A stretch of DNA of 64,000 bases, taken from positions 36,949-100,948 of the forward strand of contig JAKPTX010000255.1 of the NCBI GenBank assembly GCA_029570835.1, written 5' to 3'. The position numbers and the translations under genes were made by a program. Below, piece after piece: positions 1 to 9,100 of this stretch (position 1 is the first letter of the stretch; every line of letters starts with the position of its first letter). The notes under the pieces were generated by a model that was not told the origin of the DNA, did no database searches, and saw nothing but the letters and a program-made list of their open reading frames with translations. The stretch is from Bacteroidota bacterium (GTDB taxonomy: Bacteria > Bacteroidota > Bacteroidia > Bacteroidales > WCHB1-69).

Positions 1-1289
1 ATCCAACCGTGTGGAAAGCATCAGGTCATGTGGATGCGTTTAATGATCCTATGATCGATAATAAAGATTCAAAAAAAAGATATCGTGCCGATATATTGAT
101 TGAGGAGTATATTGCAAAATTGGAGGATAGAATCAATAAAGAAGTTACAAAAGCAAAGAAGAGATTTGATCCTTTTGATGAAAAGATGTTTCGTGAAACC
201 AATCCTAACGTATTGCGAAATCAACAAAAGATAGATGAGGTTACAACACGTTTAGCCGAATTGATGAACAGTTCAGATATGGTTGGGTTGAAACAGTTGA
301 TTGAGGAGTTGGAGATTGTTTGCCCGGTTTCCGGATCCCGAAACTGGACTGATGTTAGACAGTTCAATTTGATGTTTGCAACTCAGATGGGATCTGTTTC
401 CGAAGGGGCTGATACTGTTTATTTGCGTCCTGAAACAGCTCAGGGTATTTTTGTGAATTTCTTGAATGTTTACAAAACAGGTCGGATGAAGGTTCCTTTT
501 GGAATAGCCCAAATTGGTAAAGCGTTCAGGAATGAGATTGTAGCACGTCAATTTATTTTTAGAATGCGTGAATTTGAACAGATGGAGATGCAGTTCTTTG
601 TTCGTCCCGGTGAGGAGTTGACCTGGTTTGAGTATTGGAAAAATGAGCGGATGAAATGGCATCAGGATTTGGGCATTCCTGCGGAAAAATTCCGCTTCCA
701 CGATCATGATAAGTTGGCTCACTATGCCAATGCAGCCACAGATATTGAGTTTGAATTCCCATTTGGATTCAAGGAACTGGAGGGCATCCATTCCAGAACC
801 GATTTTGATTTGGCTCAGCATGAGAAATTTTCCGGTAAAAAACTACGCTATTTTGATCCGGAAACCAATGAGAGCTACGTCCCTTATGTTGTGGAAACCT
901 CTATCGGGCTGGATAGAATGTTCTTGGCTGTTTTGAGCTATGCTTACCAAGAGGAAACATTGCCTGACGGTTCCCAAAGAGTGGTACTTTCGCTTCCCCC
1001 CATTTTGGCTCCTATCAAAGTAGCAATACTACCTCTGGTAAAAAAGGATGGACTTCCAGAAAAGGCAAGAGAAATTCAAGATTTACTGAAACCGTATATG
1101 ATGTGCCAATATGATGAGAAAGATGCAATCGGTAGAAGATATCGCCGTCAAGATGCTATTGGAACACCTTACTGTATTACTGTGGATAACCAGACGTTGG
1201 AAGATCAAACTGTGACAATTAGAGAGCGTGATTCAATGGAGCAAATTCGCGTTCCTATTGATCGACTGTTGCAAACAATTAAATTTTAA
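1..1289 (+). CDS. glyQS: glycyl-tRNA synthetase, 5'-truncated by the window edge
   Basis: Charges tRNA-Gly with glycine in the cytoplasm. This is the single-chain dimeric type, not the alpha2beta2 GlyQ/GlyS type. About 428 residues are visible and the reading frame is open to the left edge; the GTG at position 9 is an internal valine (context PTVWKASGHVDAF), so the true start lies outside the window. Class II motifs are clear: motif 2 around FRNEIVARQF with a following MREFEQME stretch, and motif 3 around GLDRMFLA. The last 100 or so residues (from LPPILAPIKVAILP) are the anticodon-binding domain, including QYDEKDAIGRRYRRQDAIGTP. The GWxTD gene follows 33 bp downstream. Identity is very secure; only the N-terminus is missing. 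Confidence 0.97.
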   Translation, partial: PTVWKASGHVDAFNDPMIDNKDSKKRYRADILIEEYIAKLEDRINKEVTKAKKRFDPFDEKMFRETNPNVLRNQQKIDEVTTRLAELMNSSDMVGLKQLIEELEIVCPVSGSRNWTDVRQFNLMFATQMGSVSEGADTVYLRPETAQGIFVNFLNVYKTGRMKVPFGIAQIGKAFRNEIVARQFIFRMREFEQMEMQFFVRPGEELTWFEYWKNERMKWHQDLGIPAEKFRFHDHDKLAHYANAATDIEFEFPFGFKELEGIHSRTDFDLAQHEKFSGKKLRYFDPETNESYVPYVVETSIGLDRMFLAVLSYAYQEETLPDGSQRVVLSLPPILAPIKVAILPLVKKDGLPEKAREIQDLLKPYMMCQYDEKDAIGRRYRRQDAIGTPYCITVDNQTLEDQTVTIRERDSMEQIRVPIDRLLQTIKF

Positions 1290-1322
1290 ATAAAAATTAT
1301 ATAAATTAATACCTGGATCACC

Positions 1323-2789
1323 ATGAAACGATTATTTTTATTATTAATAGGATTCCTTACCTTTTCTGCTCAGGCACAGAAGCTGAGTGCGGTGATCGAT
1401 TATCGTCCGTATTGTGACCTGGAATTGGATCCCTATTTGGAAGTTTCTTCTTTTATCGATGGAAACTCGGTACGTTATGTAAAAAATCAGACTCAAATGT
1501 TTGAAGCAGACGTGCGCATCACCATTGATATCAAGAAAGAGGGGCAATTTGTTAAAAAGGTGGATTATCTGGTTTCAGGTGAACAGTTGGCAGATACAAT
1601 CGGTGTGAAAAGAACTGACTTTTGGGGAGTTAAACGAATTTCACTACCTAATGGAACCTATAATCTTGCTTTTACTATTCAGGATATGAACAATGAGGAA
1701 TCCAAAGTGGAATTTGTTGATTTAGTTAAGATTCAATTCCCAAAAGATACTGTTTCTATTTCCGGAATCAATCTGCATGAACATATTGCTAAAACAGATA
1801 ACCCCAATCCGTACTACGATAAGTATGGATATACCTCTGTACCACTACTTTACAACTACTTGCCTCCTGTATTAAATAAACTTTATTTTTCTGCCGAAAT
1901 TTACAATACCGAAAAAGGGGTGGGACCCAATACTCTCTTTATGGTTCGTAGCACATTGAGAAATTTGAATACTAAAAGACAGTTATCCGGAGAGTACACT
2001 ACAGTGAAAAGAATGGAATCGGCACCCTTGGTTTATTATGTTAGTGAACTGGATATAACACAACTTTATACCGGTGATTATCTGCTCACTATCGAGGTGT
2101 ATGGAAAGGATTCGATATTGGTTGCGACATCTCAAGCTGTTTTTGAAAGACAAAATGATATTCCTTTGTATGAGGAGGAGTTTGTTCTGACTAAAGATTT
2201 TAGAGGTACTTTTGTAGAAAAGATTACTGATGTAAAACAGATGAGAGAGTACATTGCTTGTTTATTGCCAATAGCTTCTATTTCGGAAAATAATTTTATT
2301 AGAAAAAATGTCAGAAAGGGAGAATTGCAAGATTTACAGCAGTTTTTTTATGGTTTTTGGTACTTGAGAAATGATGAAAATCCGGAAGAGGAATGGTTGA
2401 AATATTATGAGAAAATAAAATATGTGGATAAATTGTATACCAGTGGCAATATGAAAGGGTACAGAACTGACCGGGGTCGGGTATTCCTTCAATATGGTCC
2501 CCCCAGTACGGTGTATGAAGCGCCTTTCGACTCCCATTCTTATCCGTATGAAATCTGGACCTATGCCATGCTAGAGAGTCAAAGCAATGTCAGGTTTATC
2601 TTCTATAATGTGGACTTGGTATCTAAGAATTATGAACTTCTTCACTCAGATAAGATTGGCGAAGTACAGGATCCATTCTGGAAAGTTAAGTTGGTAAATC
2701 GTAAAACTCCAATCTATAACTTTGACGATAAAAGTATTGAGCAATATTATGGCAATACCGTCGAAGATGACTGGTTCTATCTGAAATAA
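1323..2789 (+). CDS. GWxTD domain-containing exported protein
   Basis: 488 residues with an N-terminal signal peptide (MKRLFLLLIGFLTFSAQAQ, cleavage probably after AQA). The C-terminal third carries the GWxTD domain: a region beginning FYGFWYLRND, then GYRTDRGRVFLQYGPPS near residue 380, with tyrosine in place of the usual tryptophan. The domain is known mainly by name from Bacteroidota and related phyla and its biochemical role is not established; N-terminal beta-rich segments suggest a periplasmic or surface location. It starts 33 bp after the synthetase and is followed after 10 bp by a sugar-phosphate transferase, so all may be co-transcribed. Start ATG at 1323 is supported by the signal peptide. 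Function unknown. Confidence 0.85.
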   Translation: MKRLFLLLIGFLTFSAQAQKLSAVIDYRPYCDLELDPYLEVSSFIDGNSVRYVKNQTQMFEADVRITIDIKKEGQFVKKVDYLVSGEQLADTIGVKRTDFWGVKRISLPNGTYNLAFTIQDMNNEESKVEFVDLVKIQFPKDTVSISGINLHEHIAKTDNPNPYYDKYGYTSVPLLYNYLPPVLNKLYFSAEIYNTEKGVGPNTLFMVRSTLRNLNTKRQLSGEYTTVKRMESAPLVYYVSELDITQLYTGDYLLTIEVYGKDSILVATSQAVFERQNDIPLYEEEFVLTKDFRGTFVEKITDVKQMREYIACLLPIASISENNFIRKNVRKGELQDLQQFFYGFWYLRNDENPEEEWLKYYEKIKYVDKLYTSGNMKGYRTDRGRVFLQYGPPSTVYEAPFDSHSYPYEIWTYAMLESQSNVRFIFYNVDLVSKNYELLHSDKIGEVQDPFWKVKLVNRKTPIYNFDDKSIEQYYGNTVEDDWFYLK

Positions 2790-2799
2790 CAAAACTACT

Positions 2800-3399
2800 A
2801 TGCTGATTAGGTTGTGTGATATTATTCTCTCATTGGCTGCTATCGTACTGTTGTCCCCTTTTTTATTGGTAATTACCTTCATTGGAGCGATTGAATCAAA
2901 AGGAGATCCCTTTTTTATGCAGCGTAGGGTGGGGAAAAATGGGAAACAGTTCAACTTATTGAAGTATAGAACGATGAGAAAAAATTCTGATAAGTTAGGA
3001 CTTCTTACAGTAGGAGATCGTGATCCGAGAGTAACACCAATAGGTCGATTTTTAAGGAAATATAAATTGGATGAAATTCCGCAGTTGTTCAATGTATTGA
3101 AAGGGGATATGAGTATTGTGGGTCCCCGCCCGGAAGTGAAGAAATATGTGGATTTGTACACTGAAGAGCAACGTAAAGTGCTTCAGGTTCGTCCCGGGAT
3201 AACTGATTATGCATCCTTGAGTTATATTGATGAAAATGAGATCCTTGCAGATTCTGATGATCCTGAAAAGACCTATATTGAAGAGGTAATGCCGGCTAAA
3301 ATTGAATTGAATTTTAAATATATAGAAAATCGCTCTCTTAAAGAGTATTTCAAACTGATTTTTCTTACTATTGGCTCCATTTTTCGCAATCGGGCATAG
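2800..3399 (+). CDS. bacterial sugar transferase (polyprenyl-phosphate sugar-1-phosphate transferase)
   Basis: 199 residues, the short monotopic form of the family (PF02397 type) without the N-terminal multi-span domain of WcaJ/WbaP. An N-terminal hydrophobic segment (about residues 5-28) would anchor it in the inner membrane. Signature stretches are FMQRRVGKNGKQFNLLKYRT near residue 38, LDEIPQLFNVLKGDMSIVGP around 90-110 with the catalytic Asp-Glu pair, and PRPEVKKYV. Such enzymes move a sugar-1-phosphate from a nucleotide sugar to undecaprenyl phosphate, the first step of surface glycan or glycoprotein-glycan assembly. The sugar cannot be told from sequence. No other glycan genes adjoin it, which is common for the initiating transferase in Bacteroidales. 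Confidence 0.93.
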   Translation: MLIRLCDIILSLAAIVLLSPFLLVITFIGAIESKGDPFFMQRRVGKNGKQFNLLKYRTMRKNSDKLGLLTVGDRDPRVTPIGRFLRKYKLDEIPQLFNVLKGDMSIVGPRPEVKKYVDLYTEEQRKVLQVRPGITDYASLSYIDENEILADSDDPEKTYIEEVMPAKIELNFKYIENRSLKEYFKLIFLTIGSIFRNRA

Positions 3400-3420
3400 G
3401 GAGCTTAAAATCTATAGCGT

Positions 3421-4788
3421 ATGAAAACATTACAATGGCTTCCTCTTTTTTTTATGACATTAATAATAAAGGGGGGGAGTGTTCAGGGGCAAGACAGCAA
3501 TTACGTTAAGAGGATCATCTGTGACCTCTCCGCTCCTGAGATGTATGGACGCGCTGCTCCTTACAATGGAGAGTATCTGGCAGCACAGTATCTGAGGCGG
3601 GAATTGCAGCAAATCCAAGTTGACCCTTTGGGTAATAATTATTTCCAGGAGTATCCGATCTATGGTTATGAAATGATCGGGAATGTGAGTGTAGTAGTGG
3701 ATAAAATTATACTGAAAAATTTTTATGAATATCGGCTTCCGTTCCATACTCCATCGATTGATGGGGAGTATAGAGTGATCCAGGCTCCTTTGGAGATTTT
3801 AGATTATACAAAAGAGGAGGATACTTATCAGCTCTCGGAGATGGCACAAATCCATTGGGAGCAATTGCAAAAGAAATATAAAGAGCGATTAAAGAGTGAA
3901 GTGATCTATTTTAATGCCGACCGGATCTCCGACCTCCCTTGCGATTCTTTGACTAAAGTACGGATTAGGCAGAATCTGAACGATTGGAAACATGAAACAA
4001 CCAATATTTTTGAGTTTTCAAAAATAATGATTGGGATGAGTGAACTACCCGGGTTTGGAACTCGTAAAATGGAGGAAAAAGAGTTTTCATTTTTCTATGT
4101 CAAACCGGAAAAGATTACCCCTAAAACAAAAAAGATAAGAATTCATTTTGAAAACAAGATGGGATATCGCACTACTCAAAATGTGGTAGGAATGATTCCC
4201 GGAACAACTGAACCGGACTCTTTTGTGGTGCTGATTGGACACTATGACCATCTGGGGATGTTGGGTGATGATTGCGTTTTTTATGGTGCTCACGACAATG
4301 CTTCCGGAGTTGCCTATGTTTTAAGTTTAGGACAATATTTTGTTCAAAATCGCTTGAAATACAGTGTGGTTTTGATTTTGTCCAGTGGAGAGGAAAGTGG
4401 GTTGCAAGGCTCAACCTATTTTGTGGAACATCCTTTGGTCCCATTGGATCAAATTATACAAGTGATTAATTTTGATCTTCTTTGTGGTGGGGATGAGGGA
4501 TTAATGATGTTTAATGGGGTTAACCCACTTTGTGCACGTTTTCTAGATCAGATGGAACGAATAAATGGAACGGAGAATTGGGTTCCTGAGATTCAAAGAG
4601 GAAGAAACGCACCCAATAGCGACCACTATCCTTTTACATTAAAGAAAATTCCTGCCTTGTTTACGCTTACTATAGGAGGTCATAAACCGATAGCAACTCA
4701 TACTCCTGATGATCGTTGCGAATTTTGTGGAGTGAACTATTCGGAAAGAATATTGAAACTCTTTATTAGAACATTGGAAACTTTTTAG
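3421..4788 (+). CDS. M28-family zinc metallopeptidase, exported
   Basis: 455 residues. The core has the M28 pattern: GHYDHLG (first zinc His/Asp), GAHDNASGVA (bridging Asp), SSGEESGLQGS (catalytic Glu-Glu), then NFDLLCGGDEG and a late His in NSDHYPF. The family contains aminopeptidases and related hydrolases; substrate is unknown. The N-terminus is hydrophobic and ends in VQGQ, a plausible signal peptidase site, so a periplasmic location is likely. Oddity: codons 17-19 contain a run of seven G (3471-3477) preceded by an A/T-rich stretch; gain or loss of one G would truncate the protein just behind the signal peptide. It lies 21 bp after the sugar transferase and 2 bp before rsmI, so it is probably in an operon with rsmI. 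Confidence 0.9.
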   Translation: MKTLQWLPLFFMTLIIKGGSVQGQDSNYVKRIICDLSAPEMYGRAAPYNGEYLAAQYLRRELQQIQVDPLGNNYFQEYPIYGYEMIGNVSVVVDKIILKNFYEYRLPFHTPSIDGEYRVIQAPLEILDYTKEEDTYQLSEMAQIHWEQLQKKYKERLKSEVIYFNADRISDLPCDSLTKVRIRQNLNDWKHETTNIFEFSKIMIGMSELPGFGTRKMEEKEFSFFYVKPEKITPKTKKIRIHFENKMGYRTTQNVVGMIPGTTEPDSFVVLIGHYDHLGMLGDDCVFYGAHDNASGVAYVLSLGQYFVQNRLKYSVVLILSSGEESGLQGSTYFVEHPLVPLDQIIQVINFDLLCGGDEGLMMFNGVNPLCARFLDQMERINGTENWVPEIQRGRNAPNSDHYPFTLKKIPALFTLTIGGHKPIATHTPDDRCEFCGVNYSERILKLFIRTLETF

Positions 4789-4790
4789 TC

Positions 4791-5447
4791 ATGAAACTCT
4801 ATATTGTTCCCACGCCAATTGGTAATTTGGAGGATATCACCCTTCGTGCATTACGCATCCTAAAGGAAGTGGATTTTATTTTAAGCGAAGATACCCGTAC
4901 GACACAAAAGTTGTTGAAACATTATGAGATAGAGAATCGTTGCTACGCATACCATATTTACAATGAACACAAACAAGTGTCACGGTATATAGATCAGATC
5001 AGGCAGGCTGCTGCCGTAGCTCTCACCTCCGATGCCGGTACGCCGGGGATTTCTGATCCGGGTTATCTGCTGATTCGTGAAGCAATCAAAGAGGGTATTG
5101 AAGTGATCTGCCTGCCCGGAGCAACTGCACTCATTCCTGCATTAATTAACTCGGGGCTTCCCTCTGATCAATTCCTGTTTTATGGCTTTTTACCGCATAA
5201 AAAGGGGAAACAGAGTGCGCTTAAAAAAATTGCTGAGAGTGATCAAACGGTAATTTTTTATGAATCACCCCATCGTTTATTGAAAACCCTTGAGATGATG
5301 CTCCCACTTTTTGAGGAAGATCGCGTCATTTCAATATCCCGAGAAATATCAAAAGTTTATGAAGAGACTTATCGTGGTACTGTAGCGGAATGTTTGCAAT
5401 ATTTTGAAAAAAAAGAGGTGAAAGGGGAAATTGTAGTTGTTGTTTAA
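4791..5447 (+). CDS. rsmI: 16S rRNA (cytidine(1402)-2'-O)-methyltransferase
   Basis: 218 residues. Transfers a methyl group from S-adenosylmethionine to the 2'-O of C1402 in 16S rRNA. Family motifs: TPIGNLEDIT (residues 8-17), SEDTRTT (32-38), TSDAGTPGISDPG (79-91), PGATALIPALINSGLPSDQF and GFLPHKKGKQ around 130-140. It is at the short end of the family but complete, ending in KGEIVVVV, where the family normally ends or continues with a short variable tail. Start ATG at 4791 lies 2 bp after the M28 stop codon, so translation is probably coupled. Confidence 0.96.
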   Translation: MKLYIVPTPIGNLEDITLRALRILKEVDFILSEDTRTTQKLLKHYEIENRCYAYHIYNEHKQVSRYIDQIRQAAAVALTSDAGTPGISDPGYLLIREAIKEGIEVICLPGATALIPALINSGLPSDQFLFYGFLPHKKGKQSALKKIAESDQTVIFYESPHRLLKTLEMMLPLFEEDRVISISREISKVYEETYRGTVAECLQYFEKKEVKGEIVVVV

Positions 5448-5490
5448 GAGATTTCAGTTTTTTTAAGATGGTAGTATAATTGAAAAATTG

Positions 5491-5498
5491 TACTTTTG
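5491..5498 (+). promoter_or_regulatory. predicted promoter -7 element for ruvA (TACTTTTG)
   Basis: Matches the Bacteroidota -7 consensus TAnnTTTG and ends 24 bp before the ruvA ATG at 5522. It gives ruvA, and possibly sprA, a promoter separate from rsmI. No clear -33 TTTG box is seen. Confidence 0.6.
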
Positions 5499-5521
5499 CG
5501 AATTCTATTAATTTGTTTTTT

Positions 5522-6112
5522 ATGATTGAATATGTAAAAGGAAAATTGGTCGAGAAAACCCCGGAGCATGTCGTGATTGAAACTGCCGGCGGTGTAGCCT
5601 ACATGATTCACATCTCTTTAGCTACCTACTCTGCAATTGGTGCTGTGCAAGAGTTGAGTTTATTAACCCATTACGTAATCAAGGAGGATGCGCATGTTTT
5701 ATACGGCTTTGCAGAAGAAGAAGAACGTTCTCTTTTCAAACTATTAATTACCGTTAGTGGTATTGGGGTGGCTACAGCCCGCTTGATGCTCTCTTCGTTG
5801 AGTGTTTCAGAGATTTTAGGAGCTATTGCAACGGAGAATGCAAGGACACTTCAAACTGTGAAAGGGATAGGCAATAAGAGTGCTCAAAGGATTATAATTG
5901 AGTTGAAAGATAAAATTGGAAAAACAACTCCACAAAATTTAGATAAAATTGCATTTTCCTACAATAATAATAAGGCTGAAGCGTTATCTGCTTTAGTTTC
6001 TTTAGGTTTTGTAAAAACTCCTGCAGAGGCTGTGTTAGATAAAATTATTCAACAAGAGGGGATCGAATTAAGTGTAGAGGAATTGATTAAAAAGGCGTTA
6101 AAGTTATTGTAG
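5522..6112 (+). CDS. ruvA: Holliday junction branch-migration protein RuvA
   Basis: 196 residues from ATG 5522; the frame is open further upstream but begins inside the predicted promoter, and MIEYVKGKLVEKTPEHVVIE is the standard RuvA N-terminus. RuvA tetramers bind Holliday junctions and load the RuvB motor. Domain order: N-terminal OB fold (1-64) with HYVIKEDAHVLYGF, helix-hairpin-helix pair (about 70-135) with LITVSGIGVATARLML and LQTVKGIGNKSAQRIIIELK, and a C-terminal RuvB-binding three-helix domain (EALSALVSLGF to the end). The neighbouring gene is sprA, an adjacency I recall from other Bacteroidota. ruvB is not in the window. Confidence 0.97.
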   Translation: MIEYVKGKLVEKTPEHVVIETAGGVAYMIHISLATYSAIGAVQELSLLTHYVIKEDAHVLYGFAEEEERSLFKLLITVSGIGVATARLMLSSLSVSEILGAIATENARTLQTVKGIGNKSAQRIIIELKDKIGKTTPQNLDKIAFSYNNNKAEALSALVSLGFVKTPAEAVLDKIIQQEGIELSVEELIKKALKLL

Positions 6113-6131
6113 ATTGTAGATTATTGAAAAC

Positions 6132-9100
6132 GTGGCAATAAGAAAAGCAACCCGAAGAATCACCTCCATAATGGTGATTATCCTCTTTCTCACTTCATTA
6201 GTATGGGCTCTGCCCAACTATGTGAATGTTTTTGTTCAAGAGAATAGTAGCTCGGTTCAACATGAAAGTGAAGTAGTTGAAACGCAGGAAAATCTAACCC
6301 CGCCGGATTCGGGTTTGGTGAGTCCGATTCCTCAACCTATCAATAATCCCTTACAAGAGGGAGTCCTTTTTTCTCCCTTTCATTTAAAAGTTCCACCGGC
6401 ATTACAGACAAGAATTTATTTTGATACTATCACCAACCAGTTTGTGTTCAGAAATATGATTGGTGAAGTTCCATATGGTCCTGCAGCTTCAATGGATGTA
6501 TCGGAGTTTATTGAATATGATGTACGTAACGAAACACGTAATTATTGGCGATCAAAAGGAGTAAAACACTCTTCTGATCCAAACCGTAGAGGTGGAGATG
6601 GGTTAATCCCTCAACTGAGAATAGGAGGCGATATTTTTGAGTCTATCTTTGGAAGTAATACAATTGATGTTCGTCCATCCGGGAATGTTGAATTACTGTT
6701 TGGAATCTTACACAATCGTGATAAAAATCCAAACCTGACAGCACGTCAACAGAAAAGAACAGAGTTTAAGTTTGATGAGAAGATTCAGGCGAATGTAATT
6801 GCAAAAGTAGGAGATAAAATCTCCTATAATTTGAACTATAATACCGAGTCAAATTTCGAGTTTGATAATCAGATGAAATTGAAATTTGAAGGGAAAGAGG
6901 ATGATATTATTCAATTGATGGAGTTTGGAGATGTGATGTTGCCATTACAGAGTACACTGATAACAGGTAGTCAGTCTTTGTTTGGATTTAAAACGGCATT
7001 GAAATTTGGTAAGTTGACAGTAACTTCGGTACTCACTGAGAATAGAGCCAATACACAAACCATTACTATTTCAGGTGGAGCACAGATGCAGGATTTTTAC
7101 TTCCGCGCCGATGATTATGAAGCGAATAAACACTATTTTATAGCTCAATATTTCAGAGATCACTATAACGAATATATGTCAACCCTTCCGCTAGTGGGAT
7201 CTCCTATTGTAATTACCCGTATTGAAGTGTGGCGTACTAATATTGGTGCTGCTACAGTGGAAAATAGAAATATTGTTGCCTTTACGGACTTGGGAGAAGC
7301 AGATCCTTACTTTGAAGGGTTCCATGGCTCCGGTTATGTACTTCCGAGTGATATGAGTAACGACTTGACTGTAACGGTCGATACTTCAATGATTCGTGAT
7401 ATCTCTACTGCTTCAAACAACCTACGTCTGTTGGGATTGACTGCGGGAGAGGACTACGAAAAAATAGAAAATGCTAGACTTTTGTCGCCCAATGAGTACA
7501 CTTTTAATAGTAAATTGGGATTTATTTCATTGAACACAACTCTAACTTCTGATCAAGTGTTAGCGGTTGCCTTCCAATATCAGGTGATTGGAGATAATGC
7601 TGTGTATCAGGTTGGGGAGTTCTCAAATGAAGTTTCTTCTCCAGGAGCAATCAGAGTAAAGTTGTTGAAATCAACCTCACTGAATACCAGATCTCCACTC
7701 TGGAAATTGATGATGAAAAACGTATATAACTTGAATGCATACCAGCTTTCCAATGAAAAGTTTAGATTGAATGTGCTTTATACAGGAGATGATGAGGGGG
7801 TAGCCAACGGATTTTTCAATACGGGAAGTGTAAAAGGGATCCCTTTGATCCGTTTAATGGGCTTAGATCGTTTAAATCAACAACAAGATCCTTATCCTGA
7901 TGGTGTGTTTGACTTTGTTGATGGTGCAGATGTGAGTGGTGGAACGATCGTTTCGCGTAATGGTCGTATATTCTTTCCCACAGTGGAACCGTTTGGAAAA
8001 GACTTAAGAGCTGTAATTCCGGAACCGGAAGTGGCAGACAGGTACGCTTATGATTCGCTCTATACTATGACTAAAACGTTGGCACAACAATATACCTCTA
8101 AAAATAAGTTCTATATCGAAGGGACATATCAATCTTCTTATGGATCGGAGTTTCAATTGGGTGCATTTAATTTACCTGAAGGTTCAGTAAAAGTAACTGC
8201 AGGGGGAATCCCTTTGGTATTGAACCAGGATTATACCGTGAATTATGGAATGGGTACGGTAACAATCACCAATGAAGGAGTCTTAAAATCAGGGGCGCCC
8301 ATTACTATTTCTCTTGAAAACAAGAATATGATGACCGAAAGGCGGATGCTGGGAACCAACTTAGACTACCGTTTCAATCAAGATCTTAACATTGGTGCTA
8401 CCATTTTAAATTTACGTGAACGTCCCTTAACAAATAAGGTGAATTACGGTAATGAACCGATCAATAATATGATTTGGGGGATGAATGTTGCCTATAAAAA
8501 GGAGATTCCTTTCATTACGAAGTTAGTAGACTGGTTACCTTTTTACAGCACTACTGCTAAATCATTTGTACAAATGGATGCGGAGTTTGCTCATTTTGTT
8601 CCGGGGCATTCTCGAGCTGTGGGAAAAGAGGGAACTACCTATATCGATGATTTTGAATCTGCTAAGGTGTCTGTTGATCTGGGACAGCGTCAGTTTTGGG
8701 TGATGGCTTCCACTCCGCAAGGGCAACCACATTGGTTTAGAGAAGCAATGCCAGTAAGCTCTAGTGAGCCTGCAAGAAGACAGTTGGCATACGGCTTCAA
8801 TCGTGCTAAATTAGCATGGTATATTATAGATCCTCTTTTCTATGCCAATACTACTGCAACACCTTCTAATTTAACTAAAGATGATCAATCTGCGCCTTAT
8901 GCCAGAGCGGTTTATGAACCGGAACTTTTCCCCAATAGAGAGTACTCTTCTGCAGCGCAATCTACTTACATGCCTGTCTTTAATCTCGCTTTTTATCCCA
9001 ATGAAAGAGGTTCATACAATTACGATGTAGATGGCTCTGAGGGATTCTCTTCGGGAGTTGAGGCTGACGGATCATTGAAAGATCCCGGATCAAGATGGGG

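Noticed and set aside
9..11. GTG at position 9 as the start of glycyl-tRNA synthetase
   Set aside because: The reading frame and family pattern (PTVWKASGHVDAF) continue to the left edge; the GTG is an internal valine of a truncated gene.
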